64,000 nt of DNA, taken from positions 186,001-250,000 of the forward strand of contig NC_089392.1 of the NCBI RefSeq assembly GCF_003171515.1. Direction: 5' to 3'. The translations under genes were made by a program, and so were the position numbers. The notes under the pieces were generated by a model. The model was not told the origin of the DNA and did no database searches. It saw nothing but the letters and a program-made list of their open reading frames with translations. The DNA is from Pyrenophora tritici-repentis (lineage: Eukaryota > Ascomycota > Dothideomycetes > Pleosporales > Pleosporaceae). Shown here one piece after another: positions 1 to 9,991 of this stretch (positions are counted from its first letter, which is position 1; each line of letters begins with the position of its first letter).

Positions 1-1073
1 TATTTGGTTCGTGGCGTGCGGGTCACTGTCAGTGCCCTCAGCCTATGCATCTTCATCTTCTAGATGAAAGCGCACACAGTGGCGTGTGTTGGTGGCTTCA
101 ACGGATTCGATACTAAGCATTCGATAAAGTAGAACGCCCCCCATCTTTGCATCCCGACTCCGTACCAATCATCTCAACATTCCCGTCGGGCGTAACTATC
201 GAGATAACTGCCTCGGCGGTTCGTCCTCAAACGGCTATGCCGCTAAGGGTAGTGCTGGATGCCTTGCAGCACGCCAGAAGAAGCAAAGTGTTTTAGTGTC
301 TGGCCTGAATGCGGGGATGGCACGCAGAATACCACACGATACGCCATCTGATCGTGCGCCGTCAACCCCGGATGTTGGCTTGGAAAGCGCGCCGGCCCGC
401 ACTAGGGGGCTTAAGCCATTATAGTGCGCTATGGTCGGGTGGTTGGATGCGATTGCGGAGGTAAATGAGGGGCCGTGGTGGTGCTATGGGTTGACGTTGT
501 CCGCACTTGGGAGTCCTGTCTCTTTTTACTCTTTTTGACCTTCCGTTTACCATCTCTTGCGACGTGCAGATGTATAGTGCTGCACCCCAGTGCTTCCTCG
601 CGTGTTGTCTCCGATAGAATGGTTCGGGGGGATCCAGATACCAGGTTTAATGGACATGTTCACATCAACCAGGCTAGGGCTTCTCTTCGATCGCGCATTT
701 GCTGCGTCCATGTCTTTCGGCTTCGGTAGATTTGGGTTCACGTCAGCCAGTGCCTGGTTAGTTGTGGTATCTGCAAAATATCCGAGTCGGCCTTGGGTAG
801 AAGAACACATTTACTTGGAAAATTAAGACATGGGAAGAGGAATCCGAGATGGTATGCGGGTGTAGCCTAGAACATAAGGAAGTAGCCATCACCGCAAGTT
901 TCAGCTTCGTAATCCATTGGCGCCGACTTCGCCAACTCCGCCTATCCCACATATTCGCATTCCTGGACGTTTGCCTTGGTACGTCCTACCATCCTGGAGT
1001 TAACAGCTTGATTGAAAGTGGACATAATGCACGCGTTTCCGACTGCTGACCTGAGCGCTGGTGATGTTGATGT
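1..1073. other. Intergenic, no recognisable gene
   Basis: Only short open frames without family resemblance or consistent coding signal occur here. No repeat shared with the rest of the window was noticed. Confidence 0.4.
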
Positions 1074-1105
1074 GATTGGTCTTTATGACGTCATCCAGAC
1101 CAATC
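1074..1105. promoter_or_regulatory. CCAAT / TGACGTCA palindromic site
   Basis: The 9-bp arms GATTGGTCT (1074-1082) and AGACCAATC (1097-1105) are exact inverse complements. Each contains a CCAAT box, and together they bracket a perfect TGACGTCA palindrome (1086-1093). In filamentous fungi CCAAT is bound by the Hap/CBF complex and TGACGTCA by ATF/CREB-type bZIP factors. The site lies about 265 bp upstream of the ATG at 1369, so it is a plausible promoter element for that gene. Function is inferred from the motif only. Confidence 0.4.
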
Positions 1106-1368
1106 AGTCAGGTTGATCCTACACGAACCTTGACGACAATGCTTCGTTCGGTTTCTGCGAATATGCAGCGAGGTGACAAAGCAGACTGGTGATGTAAGCA
1201 GAGAACTGATCATGCTGTGAGTATACTAATCGGCATGTCTGGTACTTAAGGAACTGCGGGTAAGATCAAGTTGTGCTTCCTGCATCACCTTGATCCTAGC
1301 TACTTTCCAACTGTCGAGTCTAAAGAATCTCCAAATCACAAATATCACTCTTGAAAAACGAAACCATC

Positions 1369-1976
1369 ATGACCGAAATGAGCAAGAAGATTGCACTACC
1401 ATCCGAAGGCGCACATGGCGACATCAACGGCACAGCCACAGCAACATGCTACTGCAGCACCGTCCAAATCAAGGTGCCAACCGAAGGCCCCGGTCTCGTA
1501 GACACCTTCATCTGCAACTGCACCGACTGTCGCAAAATCACCGCCAGGTACCCCCCATCCCATCCCACCCATCACCCGACCCCCACCCACTAACCCAACC
1601 GTCCCCCAGCATGTTCGCCTCCAACTTCATAGTCAAAAACACCCATTTTGAACACCTTCGCAGCGAAGACAAAATCACCCGCTTCAAACAAAATGCCACG
1701 ATCGGAACCGGCCAGTCCATGGAAAACAGCTTCTGCAGCGTCTGCGGCACGCTCATGTATAGACGCAGTAGCGGATCCCCCGGTTTAAGCATCCCGCGTA
1801 TTGGCACCGTTGATGATTTTGCGCTGCATGAGACAAAGTTTAAGCCGAGGGTTGAGGCGTTTGCGAAGGATCGGTGTGGGTGGTTGAAGGCGCCCGAGGT
1901 CGAGAGGCAGGTGGAAGGGGCGTATTATACGGGAGGGAAGGCATGGAAGAGCTCGCATGATGGGGTTGGGGGGTGA
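1369..1976 (+). CDS. GFA-family (glutathione-dependent formaldehyde-activating-like) protein
   Basis: This is a small zinc protein of the GFA/CENP-V (Mss4-like) fold. Two exons are supported, 1369-1547 and 1610-1976. The 62-bp intron starts GTACCC and ends CAG, and gives a 181-residue product. The ATG at 1369 is preceded by AACCATC. The zinc-binding cysteines are in the expected order: CYC near residue 22, CNCTDC near residue 47, and CSVCGT near residue 100. The CNCTDCRKITAS / MFASNF junction restored by splicing is typical of the family. The family is named for formaldehyde-glutathione chemistry, but most fungal members have no proven substrate, so the exact reaction is unknown. An upstream CCAAT/CRE palindrome may regulate it. 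Confidence 0.85.
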
Positions 1977-3662
1977 TGGGGAGGTTGGGGAGAGTTCGTC
2001 GCTTTAGTGTGTGGGAGGTGAAGACGCTTTTGTAGAGTGTTGTGCTAAGTGGTTACGGTGGTAGGTAAGGCTGTCTTGGGTTTTATAGAGGCTGTGGAAG
2101 TGTGGAAGAGTAGCTACAAAGAAACTTCAGAACAGCTAACTTAGGACAAATATTTACGATGAAAATGATCTCAGAATGACGCGTTACCCATAATCGTGTT
2201 TGTATGCTTCTTCAATTCATCCACTCGGGCCTCTTCTTCAGCTCCCGTCTCTTGCGGCACACTTGTAATCATATCTACTTCACCCAATCCGAGACGACGA
2301 ACCTTACATGTAGCTATCGAAGCATCAAATGCACCTTGACGCAAGCTGGAATAAAAGCCGGCGACATCCGGGCTTGTACATGTGTGCGCAGAGGCAGAAG
2401 GAGGACACCACACCACACGGGTAGAAGTCGGTAGTTGATCCGCAAAGCACGCTAACTTACCTAGGTAACACGGGATACGACTGCAATTCGGGCCTAAACT
2501 GACCCCAGAACCTCAAAAGAGCCATCCCGGAGCGTTTGCCGAGACTCCATGTCAGCATGATGGATTTCCACAGCAACAGCCTTGGCTATGCGCTCGACAT
2601 TGTCCGTACGTACTTATGTAGACTAACTACATGCGCCCATTTGGCGGAACATGTCCATGGGTTATGTAGTACTCGTCCGCGAGTGTGTGGCACTGCGCCA
2701 CACTCGAAACGTTGGTAGTTGGGTGGTTTTAGCACATGATCGTCACTCCTAAATCGGATAACCATCCCGGACTTATAAAAATAGGCCCTTTTTCCTGTCG
2801 ATCCTGGAAGTCTCCGAGAGTGACTGACGGACCCGGGAGTTCTGATCCAGCTTCCACCAAGATCCTCAACCCCGCAGCATCTTTATCGAGATAGTCCCTA
2901 CGATCTTGGTACTCCATGTCAACAACCATGATATAAGTGCGATCACTCAAGTTGTCTGCAAGACGCCTCCTTTGTTGGACGCCAGGATCTACACCTGTCG
3001 AGTATGGCAGCACGCCTGCAGTAAGCAAATGCTGTTCATTGGCGACTTCTGCACTGTATTTAACAATGCAGCAATGTTTGGCTCTGGGCCTTATGCATCT
3101 AGGTACGGGTAGGTGCGTACGTTGAGACCGCCATAACGGAAGATCGGAACAGGGTTGTCTCACTTAGTAGACCAACTTATATCTTTGCAGACAAAAAATC
3201 TTTTCCTAATAACAGAGCAGCCAATGAATTTACTCCAATTCTAATTTTTTTGAGTCGGAGATACCCCGTCCTGAGCTATCCTATGGCTTGGCACTGGTTT
3301 CCCAGAAAGACCTATACGCTCAATCGGAGAACGTCGTTAGGGCGCATTGTTATCACGGGCATTTGGGACATATCATGGCTATAAACACGGGTACTACTAA
3401 CACTCTGATGTGGCCTTGAGCTCACACAACGGATCGGGGGGCTCTCGTTGAACCTTCAGCATGTTGTCAATAAACCTAGAGAGGTATGAGTACTACCGCT
3501 GTGTGCGAAGCTTCGGCGTAGAGACTAAGTATATATTGACCGTATAGACGTAGAAGATTCCAATTTGTATGTTGGTTTGATCAGGTGCAGCGCGTTTAGT
3601 TTTTGGGAGTTTTGATATGGTGTTCCCAGCTCTAGTTTTTCGTCGTTCAGGGAAGGGAAGCC
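1977..3662. other. Intergenic; one weak unclassified frame
   Basis: No convincing gene is present. The minus frame at 2729-3163 is open for 144 codons and hydrophilic at its C-terminal half, but it has no family motif, so it is not called. Confidence 0.35.
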
Positions 3663-3670
3663 GACTACAC

Positions 3671-3832
3671 CACAGTCCGCAACAATCAATTAAGTGGGTC
3701 CTAGAAGGTTCAGATTGGATTGATTGATTACCGCTTTAAGCCTAGTAGTTACCTATAGGAGTTTAAGCCCTACCTAGATAGGTAAGTGGGTCTAGGAGAG
3801 TGACCGGATTGAATTGATTGTTGCGGAGTCTA
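3671..3832. mobile_element. hAT-type MITE, 162-bp family, copy 1
   Basis: A 162-bp non-coding element flanked by an 8-bp target duplication GACTACAC (3663-3670 and 3833-3840). Its terminal inverted repeats read CACAGTCCGCAACAATCAAT at one end and TAGACTCCGCAACAATCAAT inward from the other. The same 162 bp recurs at 27871-28032 and 47440-47601 with no difference seen by eye. An 8-bp duplication with short TIRs is the hallmark of hAT elements. No transposase is encoded. Confidence 0.9.
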
Positions 3833-3840
3833 GACTACAC

Positions 3841-4295
3841 GTCTTGACCCAACTCAACCCCACTCTCACCTTGCATGAAAATCCAGTCTCAGACCTAGAC
3901 TGCTCAAAGCAAATCTGGAATTTCCGGATTGCATCTCCGTCAGCTTACGCACAGAAGCACCGATACACCTAGACCTCGATCATCATAACACTATCAGCTA
4001 TAAACAACTTACTTTAATGTCGTCAATTAGCGACTATCTGTACCGTGTGTTCTTTCGTAAATAGTTGTATCTTACAGTTAGTACATCTGTCGCAGAGTAT
4101 GGGGCACATTTTGGGTGACAGGAATACAGATGATCACTGATGCGCAAACCGTGAACATTGCAGTGGATGCTGGATATCATAGCCTGTTCAACAACTCTGG
4201 ACACCCGAACCTTTCGATCAAGGATGCGAGGCGGTTCGGCTCTGCAAGTCGTTATGTCTCACTTTGTTCAAATGCTTTATCAATGTGGTGATGGA
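3841..4295. other. Intergenic
   Basis: Nothing supportable is seen between the MITE duplication and the hAT-1 target duplication. Confidence 0.4.
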
Positions 4296-4303
4296 CTTGT
4301 CCT

Positions 4304-7300
4304 CAGAGTTGCTATCAGTCAGTTCAGTCAGTCCGGAGCTCTCTGGACTGACTGAACTGACGTCCTGAGGTCACTGAACTGGACTGGACTGACTGCCAAG
4401 ACTTTTCAATTAAACTAAAACTGACTGACTGAACTGACGTCGCCGCGGCCTGCGGACTGACTGGACTGACTGAACTGAGTTACCTGACGTCGAACTGAGA
4501 TAAATGCTCCTGTACTTTTGAGATTTCTTCCTCTGATAGTGTGCGCGCTAGCCCAGAAGCTGAGGTAGTTGTTGGCTGTATACCAAGCCTCTTCCAGCTC
4601 TTCAAGCTCTGCAAAGCTGAAATAAGCTCTGGCTTCATATGGAGTCTCCGGGTGCCTAACATGTCGCCAAGCTCGCTGAAAGTCCGCTCACAGTCTGCCG
4701 CTGCTGCTGGTATTGTTAGGACGTCAATAGCGAACTTTGAGAGTATAGGGAACTGCCCAGCAACTGACTCCCAGTATAGAAGCGGATTAAGAGACAGCCA
4801 ATCCTCCTCAGCTAACGCTGGTTGCCGCTTCCATATCTCATACTCATCCTCAGCAAGGCTTGCCTCTAACTGCCGTGTGCTTTGCTCAATTGACGACTGT
4901 AGAAAAGCTGATCGCGACGTTGAAATCCCTAGCCGGGGCTTCTTACGCGGCGGCGTTACAGTGTGAGCTGAAGTGGCTGCAGAGTCCTTCCGCCCTGCCA
5001 CATGCGCAGGAATGCCCGGTGGTTATTGTCAAGCCAGCCGTCGCGATAGTGGACACCGTCACGGGCAGTGACATGGGTGTCAGGCACCTTCCAGAGCGCT
5101 GAGAGGTGGTGTTTGTAGTGCGGGTGTAGTATTGTAGCAGTGTAGTAGACAGGCGCGTTATCGAATTTTGCGTAGTACTCAGCAAGCTTACAATGCGCAA
5201 GGTTAACGTTTGTAATAAGATGATCTTCAGGCGCATCTAGATCTTCGTAATTTACATCCTTAAGGCGGTCTTTGAGAGCCTCAAGCTGGTCAAGAAGCCA
5301 CTCAAACGTTACTAGAACTTCCCATATAGCGCCGTGTCGGCCGTGTCGGCCGCGACCTTCAAGTAGCCGTGTAGCTTCGGCAAATGGCTCAAGGAGTCGA
5401 ATGTATTCTGTTATTGTCGCCCAGTCCTTGCCGTTTAGACCCCCTTCGCGTATATATAACCGTGGCTGGGCAGCAGGGAGCTGCTCACGATTCTTCCGGC
5501 GTCGTGAGGTTGCTGTTGCAGCACTATGCTCCTCAAGTTTACACTCAATATAGCCATCGATAGGGCCGTGTAGCTCAGCTGCACGGACAAACGTGTTGAA
5601 ATAGCTATTCCAGCGTGTCTTAACAGGCTTCACAAGCTGCCGGATGTGGGGTGTAACACCTAGAGACTCTGCCTCCTCGCACTGTAGGCGCTCTAGTAGT
5701 TGTCGAGTTTGAGGCGTACAGATAGACGCAATCACGTCAAAGAGGACGCCAACAGGACCGTATTTGCGCCACTCATCCATGTACTTCTCCTCTTCCTCAA
5801 GGTGTGCGGCTTCATTCTCGTACGCGCTACGGTCTTTGCCCCAAATTACTAATTGTGCGCTTAGGTTGAGTATATGGCAGCAGCACCGCAGCCGCCGCTC
5901 GCTTGCGATAAAGCCAAACTCCTCTGCTAAGGACTCAACTGCAGTATCATTGTTACTTGCGTTGTCAAGCACAAAGTACCCAACCCTCGCGTTGTCAACG
6001 CCAAATAGCCGAAGTATTGTTGTTGCTGCAGCGGCAATATTATTGCCAGTGTGCGCCCCGTGTAGCTCAGGCAACCCAAGCAGGTGGTCAACTAGCTTGC
6101 CCTCGCTGTTAAGGTAATGTACGCAGAGGCCAGTAAAAGCATACTGCCCACCAGTTGAAGTCCAGTTGTCGAATGACACGTGTATAAGCGACCGGGCTTC
6201 GCGAAGGTAGTTGGCAACAGCTGGTATGTATGTATTGTACTCAGTAATAATATGATCGTGGAGCGTTTGGTGGCTACGCCAAAGGAGAGCTTCGGCTAGC
6301 GGGCTCACGGCCGCAATCATGGCTCGAAACTGCGGCGTTTCTATTACGCGAAGGCTCTGGTTGTCCGCGACTACCCAGTCCTTCAGCGCGTCCTGAAATC
6401 GAGAGGTTGAAAAGCTTGCTGCCATCTCGTTTGCTACCTCTTGCGATACTTCTATCCCTTTAGACCTCATAATATGTACTTGGGACTTTGCGAGCGCGCC
6501 CATAATATTGCCCTCCCGGCTAGCAATTGGTACAGGTCCGTTAGGTCCGTGTGAGTGTCCAGGCTTGTTGCTTGAGAGGTGTCGGCCGGCGTTTGTAGTG
6601 CTGTCAGCCTCGTAGCAAGCCTCCTGCTTCCGTCGTTGATGGCAGTACCGGCAAAGCCAGTAGTTTTTCTTGTACTTGCGGTGCCAGACGGCCCAGCCGT
6701 GGCGGTAGATCCAGCTTTTTGGCCCACCGCGACTATTACGCTCAACCTGGCGCCGCTCAAGATACGGCACACGCTTAAAATCAAGCCCGTCGTAATTGTC
6801 GTCGTCGTCGTCGTCGTCGCCGTCGTTGGGGAAGTCCGCCTGTACTGCCAAGGGCTCATCAGCCTGGGCCTCGCTCGCAGTATCGCCAACAGTAGGCGCG
6901 TTTGATAGCGATGGTAGAGGAGAATTGCGCTTGTCGCATTCTACAAGGCGGCGAAGGCCTGAATTAGAGGGAGTAGACATGAAGTACACCAAGAAGTATT
7001 ATGGCAACAGTAGTCTAGCGTCGTGTGTATAGCAGACGCGACGCGACGCGACGCGAAAGGCTTACTAGGTGCGCACCGGGTAGCGCATTTCCGCAAACTC
7101 TAATTAGCTTAAAGCTAGATGCTTTAACTTATATAGGATTAGTGTCTTTATATCTAGGACTAGCGCGGCTTCGAAGCCGCACTAAATGTGGCTTTCACAA
7201 CTCTAAAATACTGCTTTAAAAACAGCTAACGTCAGTCTAACGTCAGTCAGTTCAGTCAGTCTGGAGGCTTCTGAACTGACTGGACTGACGTCCAGCTGCC

Positions 7301-7381
7301 TCAAGAACTGACTGACTGAACTGAGTCTTGGCAGTCAGTTCAGTCAGTTCGAACTGAGTTACCTGACTGATAGCAAGTCTG
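4304..7381 (-). mobile_element. hAT transposon 1 (3078 bp), transposase on minus strand
   Basis: Bounded by the 8-bp duplication CTTGTCCT (4296-4303 and 7382-7389). The TIRs read CAGAGTTGCTATCAGTCAG at the left and CAGACTTGCTATCAGTCAG inward from the right. Both subterminal regions (4310-4480 and 7240-7375) are packed with direct and inverted copies of CAGTCAGTTCAGTCAG-type words, the usual layout of transposase-binding sites in hAT elements. The interior encodes a BED-finger/hAT transposase broken by a one-base frameshift. Confidence 0.92.
4480..6980 (-). pseudogene. hAT transposase with single frameshift
   Basis: The ATG is at 6980-6978. The first frame runs 6980-4956 (674 codons) and the C-terminal part continues in another frame from about 5001 to 4480. 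In order: an Asp-rich N-terminus; a BED-type zinc finger (SWIYRHGW...CRYCHQ...H...H, about residues 90-145); the RNase H-like core with acidic residues in SFDNWTS and VLDNASNND; an insertion domain; and, in the second frame, the hAT dimerisation domain (FAIDVLTIPAAAADCERTFS). The frames meet at a GGG run near 4990, where one G fewer than needed is present. A conventional intron does not fit because the possible GT-AG interval is under 30 bp. This could be an inactivating mutation or a sequence error. Confidence 0.88.
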
Positions 7382-7389
7382 CTTGTCCT

Positions 7390-8558
7390 AAAGAGTATTG
7401 GATGGGATTGGGGCGCCATGGGTGTCACCTTTCCACACATTGACTCAAAAGTACGACTTAGCAGGATAACATTGCTCCCGGGCTGGCGTCTTTTAAGCAG
7501 GAATAGAAAACACCCGCGCAGTTGTATTTATTAGCAAGTATCGTCCCACGGGCAAGCAATCGATGATAGGATAACCACCGCGTTTCAGTCTACAATCTAC
7601 CCCCAGGATCGTATTGTGGCAGAGATCAATGCAAACGGCTCCAATATGTTACTAATGATTGAGAGAAGAGAGAGCGCCGATAACGTGGAAGAAATTGCAT
7701 CTACGGAAGGTGTTAATGTGTTGTTGATTGATTAATGTACCAGTACGATTCGAGTTTCGATATGCTCTAACAAAATGGAGTCAACCATACAAGACGTACA
7801 GGAACATCACGGATTTGGTTGATATCTACAATCAGCCTGCATTCCGAGGTTGGGTTGTGTCGGTCAGGACTCCGGGTTCATCGCAAAAAAGGCGGAAGAC
7901 AGTTTGCTCGCGATACCTGCCAAGAAGACATGAGATTGTCGTAAGCATTCCTTCTATACTTAACAACACAGAAGACTAAGGTCAAATCGTCTTCGCTTCC
8001 TTACTCATGTGCGTCATTAGCGGCGGTTTTCTCCTCAAAGCCTCGTATTGCGACCGAGCTGCATATGTTGCATGAGTAAGATTTTAAAATTGATGTTTGA
8101 GCTTTTTCCTCTGGAGATTGAAACTGAAAGGTTATCGTGCTTGATTTGTGGGGTATGATGTTTGTTCGTATCACTCTCTTGGTAGTAGTTCTATTCAACA
8201 GGTTACCAAAGACTTGGATCTGAGTGGCAGGCAGCGCAATGACCGAAGGTGATCTGCACAGGAATCTTTGTTGTCCGAGCGCTCGGCCCTTCTTTCTGAT
8301 GACTTTCGGAAGACAGCCAACCCCAGTCAGTCTGTTCGTTAGGGATGGGTTGCCTCACCATACCAAGGACCTGGGATCGTGTCCGCTAAGTGCTTACCAA
8401 CTAATCAAACTACCCATCACTGCCAAGCTTCTCGTGTCAGACTTATAAGACCGACGTGAAGAGGCCGGTGCAGCGAGCGCGAAAGGGATGGGTTTTAAGG
8501 AAGGGCATCCGCGGCACTGTCGGCTTTGAAGAGATACCTTCTTTTTTGCCTTGGCATA
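7390..8558. other. Intergenic
   Basis: No family-level coding signal is seen. The final part holds the promoter and leader of the GT8 gene. Confidence 0.4.
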
Positions 8559-9863
8559 ATGGCGTCTCTTTCCAGGTCACAGCCGGCGTGGATGAAGCCC
8601 TCCAGCTCCTGGAGCATTTGGAAAAGCCCTCGATGGATGCGGATTACACTGGCGACAGTGCTGGTAGTGTCGACATTGATTTTTCTCGGCTTCGAAACGG
8701 GCGCGTTCGAAAAAGTTCCCATGCCGGCCTTGAGCACTCACAAAAGCATCCACCAAGAGATACCTCCACCAGTCCCAACCGAACCTGTCAAACCAGCGGA
8801 ACCAGAAAAGCCTGCCGAGCCAGCTAAACCAGCGGAGCCAGCCAAACCAGCGGAACCAGTGGAACCAGCCAAACCAGCGGAAGAAGAAAAGCCAGCGGAA
8901 CCAGAAAAGCCCAAACCGGTCCCCACACCACCACCGTATATCGACGTGGACCCCAACCCTGCAAATACAAAAGAGGAGAAACTTGCCTACGTCACTTTTC
9001 TCTCGGAAACGGTTGATTCGGGCGATAATTTGGAGGAGGACAAGTACTTCCAGGCAATACGCATTCTCATCTGGCAGTTCCTTCACAAACCCGAGACGCG
9101 CACGAAGCATGATGTTGTCGTCATGGTGACACCGTCCGTCGGTCAGAAGCGACGCGACCGGCTGAAGAAGGATGGCGCTATCGTGTATCCCGTCGAGTAC
9201 CTGCACACGCAAAACGACAGCTGGATACACCCCGAGCAGCACCGCTGGGACGACGTCATGACCAAGATGCGCGTCTGGGAAATGACACAATACGATCGCA
9301 TCCTCATGCTCGATGGTGACTCGATGTTGATCAGATCGCTCGACGGCGTTTTCGACGATCCAGGTGCTCAGCTCATGAAGACCAAGCCCTCCGATGAGTC
9401 CGGACTCCCCCCAACATACCTCCTCGCATCCCTATCAGAAGTCTGGGACTCAAGTCACTCGTTCCCGCCCGGGCCTACCACAGGCCTCAAAACGATAGGA
9501 TACATGAACGCCGGCTTCTTCATGCTTGCGCCTTCACTCGCCGCCTTTGAATACTACAAGCGGCTCATGAACACGCCCGGTTCATTCGACCCCAAATATC
9601 CCGAACAGAACCTCATGAACCATGCGCATAGCTGGGATGGGCCTATGCCGTGGCGAGAGATTGCGTATACCTGGAATATCCGTTGCCCGAAAGACGAGGA
9701 TTTTGACCAAGGGTTGGTAAGTGTCCATGAGAAGTGGTGGAAGCAGCCATACATTTACAACAACGAAAAGACGAAGCAATGGCTGTTTTCCAGGAGATGG
9801 GAGATGAAGGGGTGGTATGATGCACTCGAAGAAGTGGAGTCACGTCATTCGAATACCGCATAG
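8559..9863 (+). CDS. GT8-family glycosyltransferase, type II membrane protein
   Basis: An intronless 434-residue protein. The ATG at 8559 is chosen because it directly precedes a short basic cytosolic tail and one membrane anchor (about residues 27-47, ITLATVLVVSTLIFLGF). A Pro/Glu/Lys stem of imperfect KPAEP repeats (about residues 75-125) follows. The catalytic domain resembles fungal glycogenin / GlcNAc-transferase-like GT8 enzymes: YDRILMLDGDSML carries the DGD (DxD) metal and sugar-nucleotide motif, and GYMNAGFFML and NLMNHAH...PW are typical later motifs. It probably acts in the Golgi lumen on a glycan acceptor; donor and acceptor cannot be read from the sequence. The stem repeats are low-complexity and may vary in length between strains. 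Confidence 0.87.
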   Translation: MASLSRSQPAWMKPSSSWSIWKSPRWMRITLATVLVVSTLIFLGFETGAFEKVPMPALSTHKSIHQEIPPPVPTEPVKPAEPEKPAEPAKPAEPAKPAEPVEPAKPAEEEKPAEPEKPKPVPTPPPYIDVDPNPANTKEEKLAYVTFLSETVDSGDNLEEDKYFQAIRILIWQFLHKPETRTKHDVVVMVTPSVGQKRRDRLKKDGAIVYPVEYLHTQNDSWIHPEQHRWDDVMTKMRVWEMTQYDRILMLDGDSMLIRSLDGVFDDPGAQLMKTKPSDESGLPPTYLLASLSEVWDSSHSFPPGPTTGLKTIGYMNAGFFMLAPSLAAFEYYKRLMNTPGSFDPKYPEQNLMNHAHSWDGPMPWREIAYTWNIRCPKDEDFDQGLVSVHEKWWKQPYIYNNEKTKQWLFSRRWEMKGWYDALEEVESRHSNTA

Positions 9864-9991
9864 CTAGAGCAGCTATGTGAGCCTCTTTATGGGCGTTGCT
9901 TTTTTGTAGATATTAAAAGGAACGGGAATAAAATTTTGATGACTTGCTTGTGAAAATATTCACTCTATCACTGCCGTGGCCGCGATTATAG

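Noticed and set aside
547..952. Overlapping open frames on both strands near the window start
   Set aside because: No family motif, no codon bias and conflicting strands; likely chance.
2729..3163. 144-codon minus-strand frame
   Set aside because: No recognisable domain, low-complexity start and no splice or promoter support.
4956..5001. Intron or programmed frameshift joining the two hAT-1 frames
   Set aside because: The GT-AG interval would be under 30 bp, and no slippery-site evidence exists beyond a GGG run; a single-base deletion is simpler.
6790..6830. GTC/TCG trinucleotide run as a regulatory repeat
   Set aside because: It encodes the Asp tract in the hAT-1 transposase N-terminus.
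8770..8920. KPAEP-type repeat read on the minus strand as a Gly/Ser- or Trp/Phe-rich protein
   Set aside because: It is the shadow of the GT8 stem repeat.
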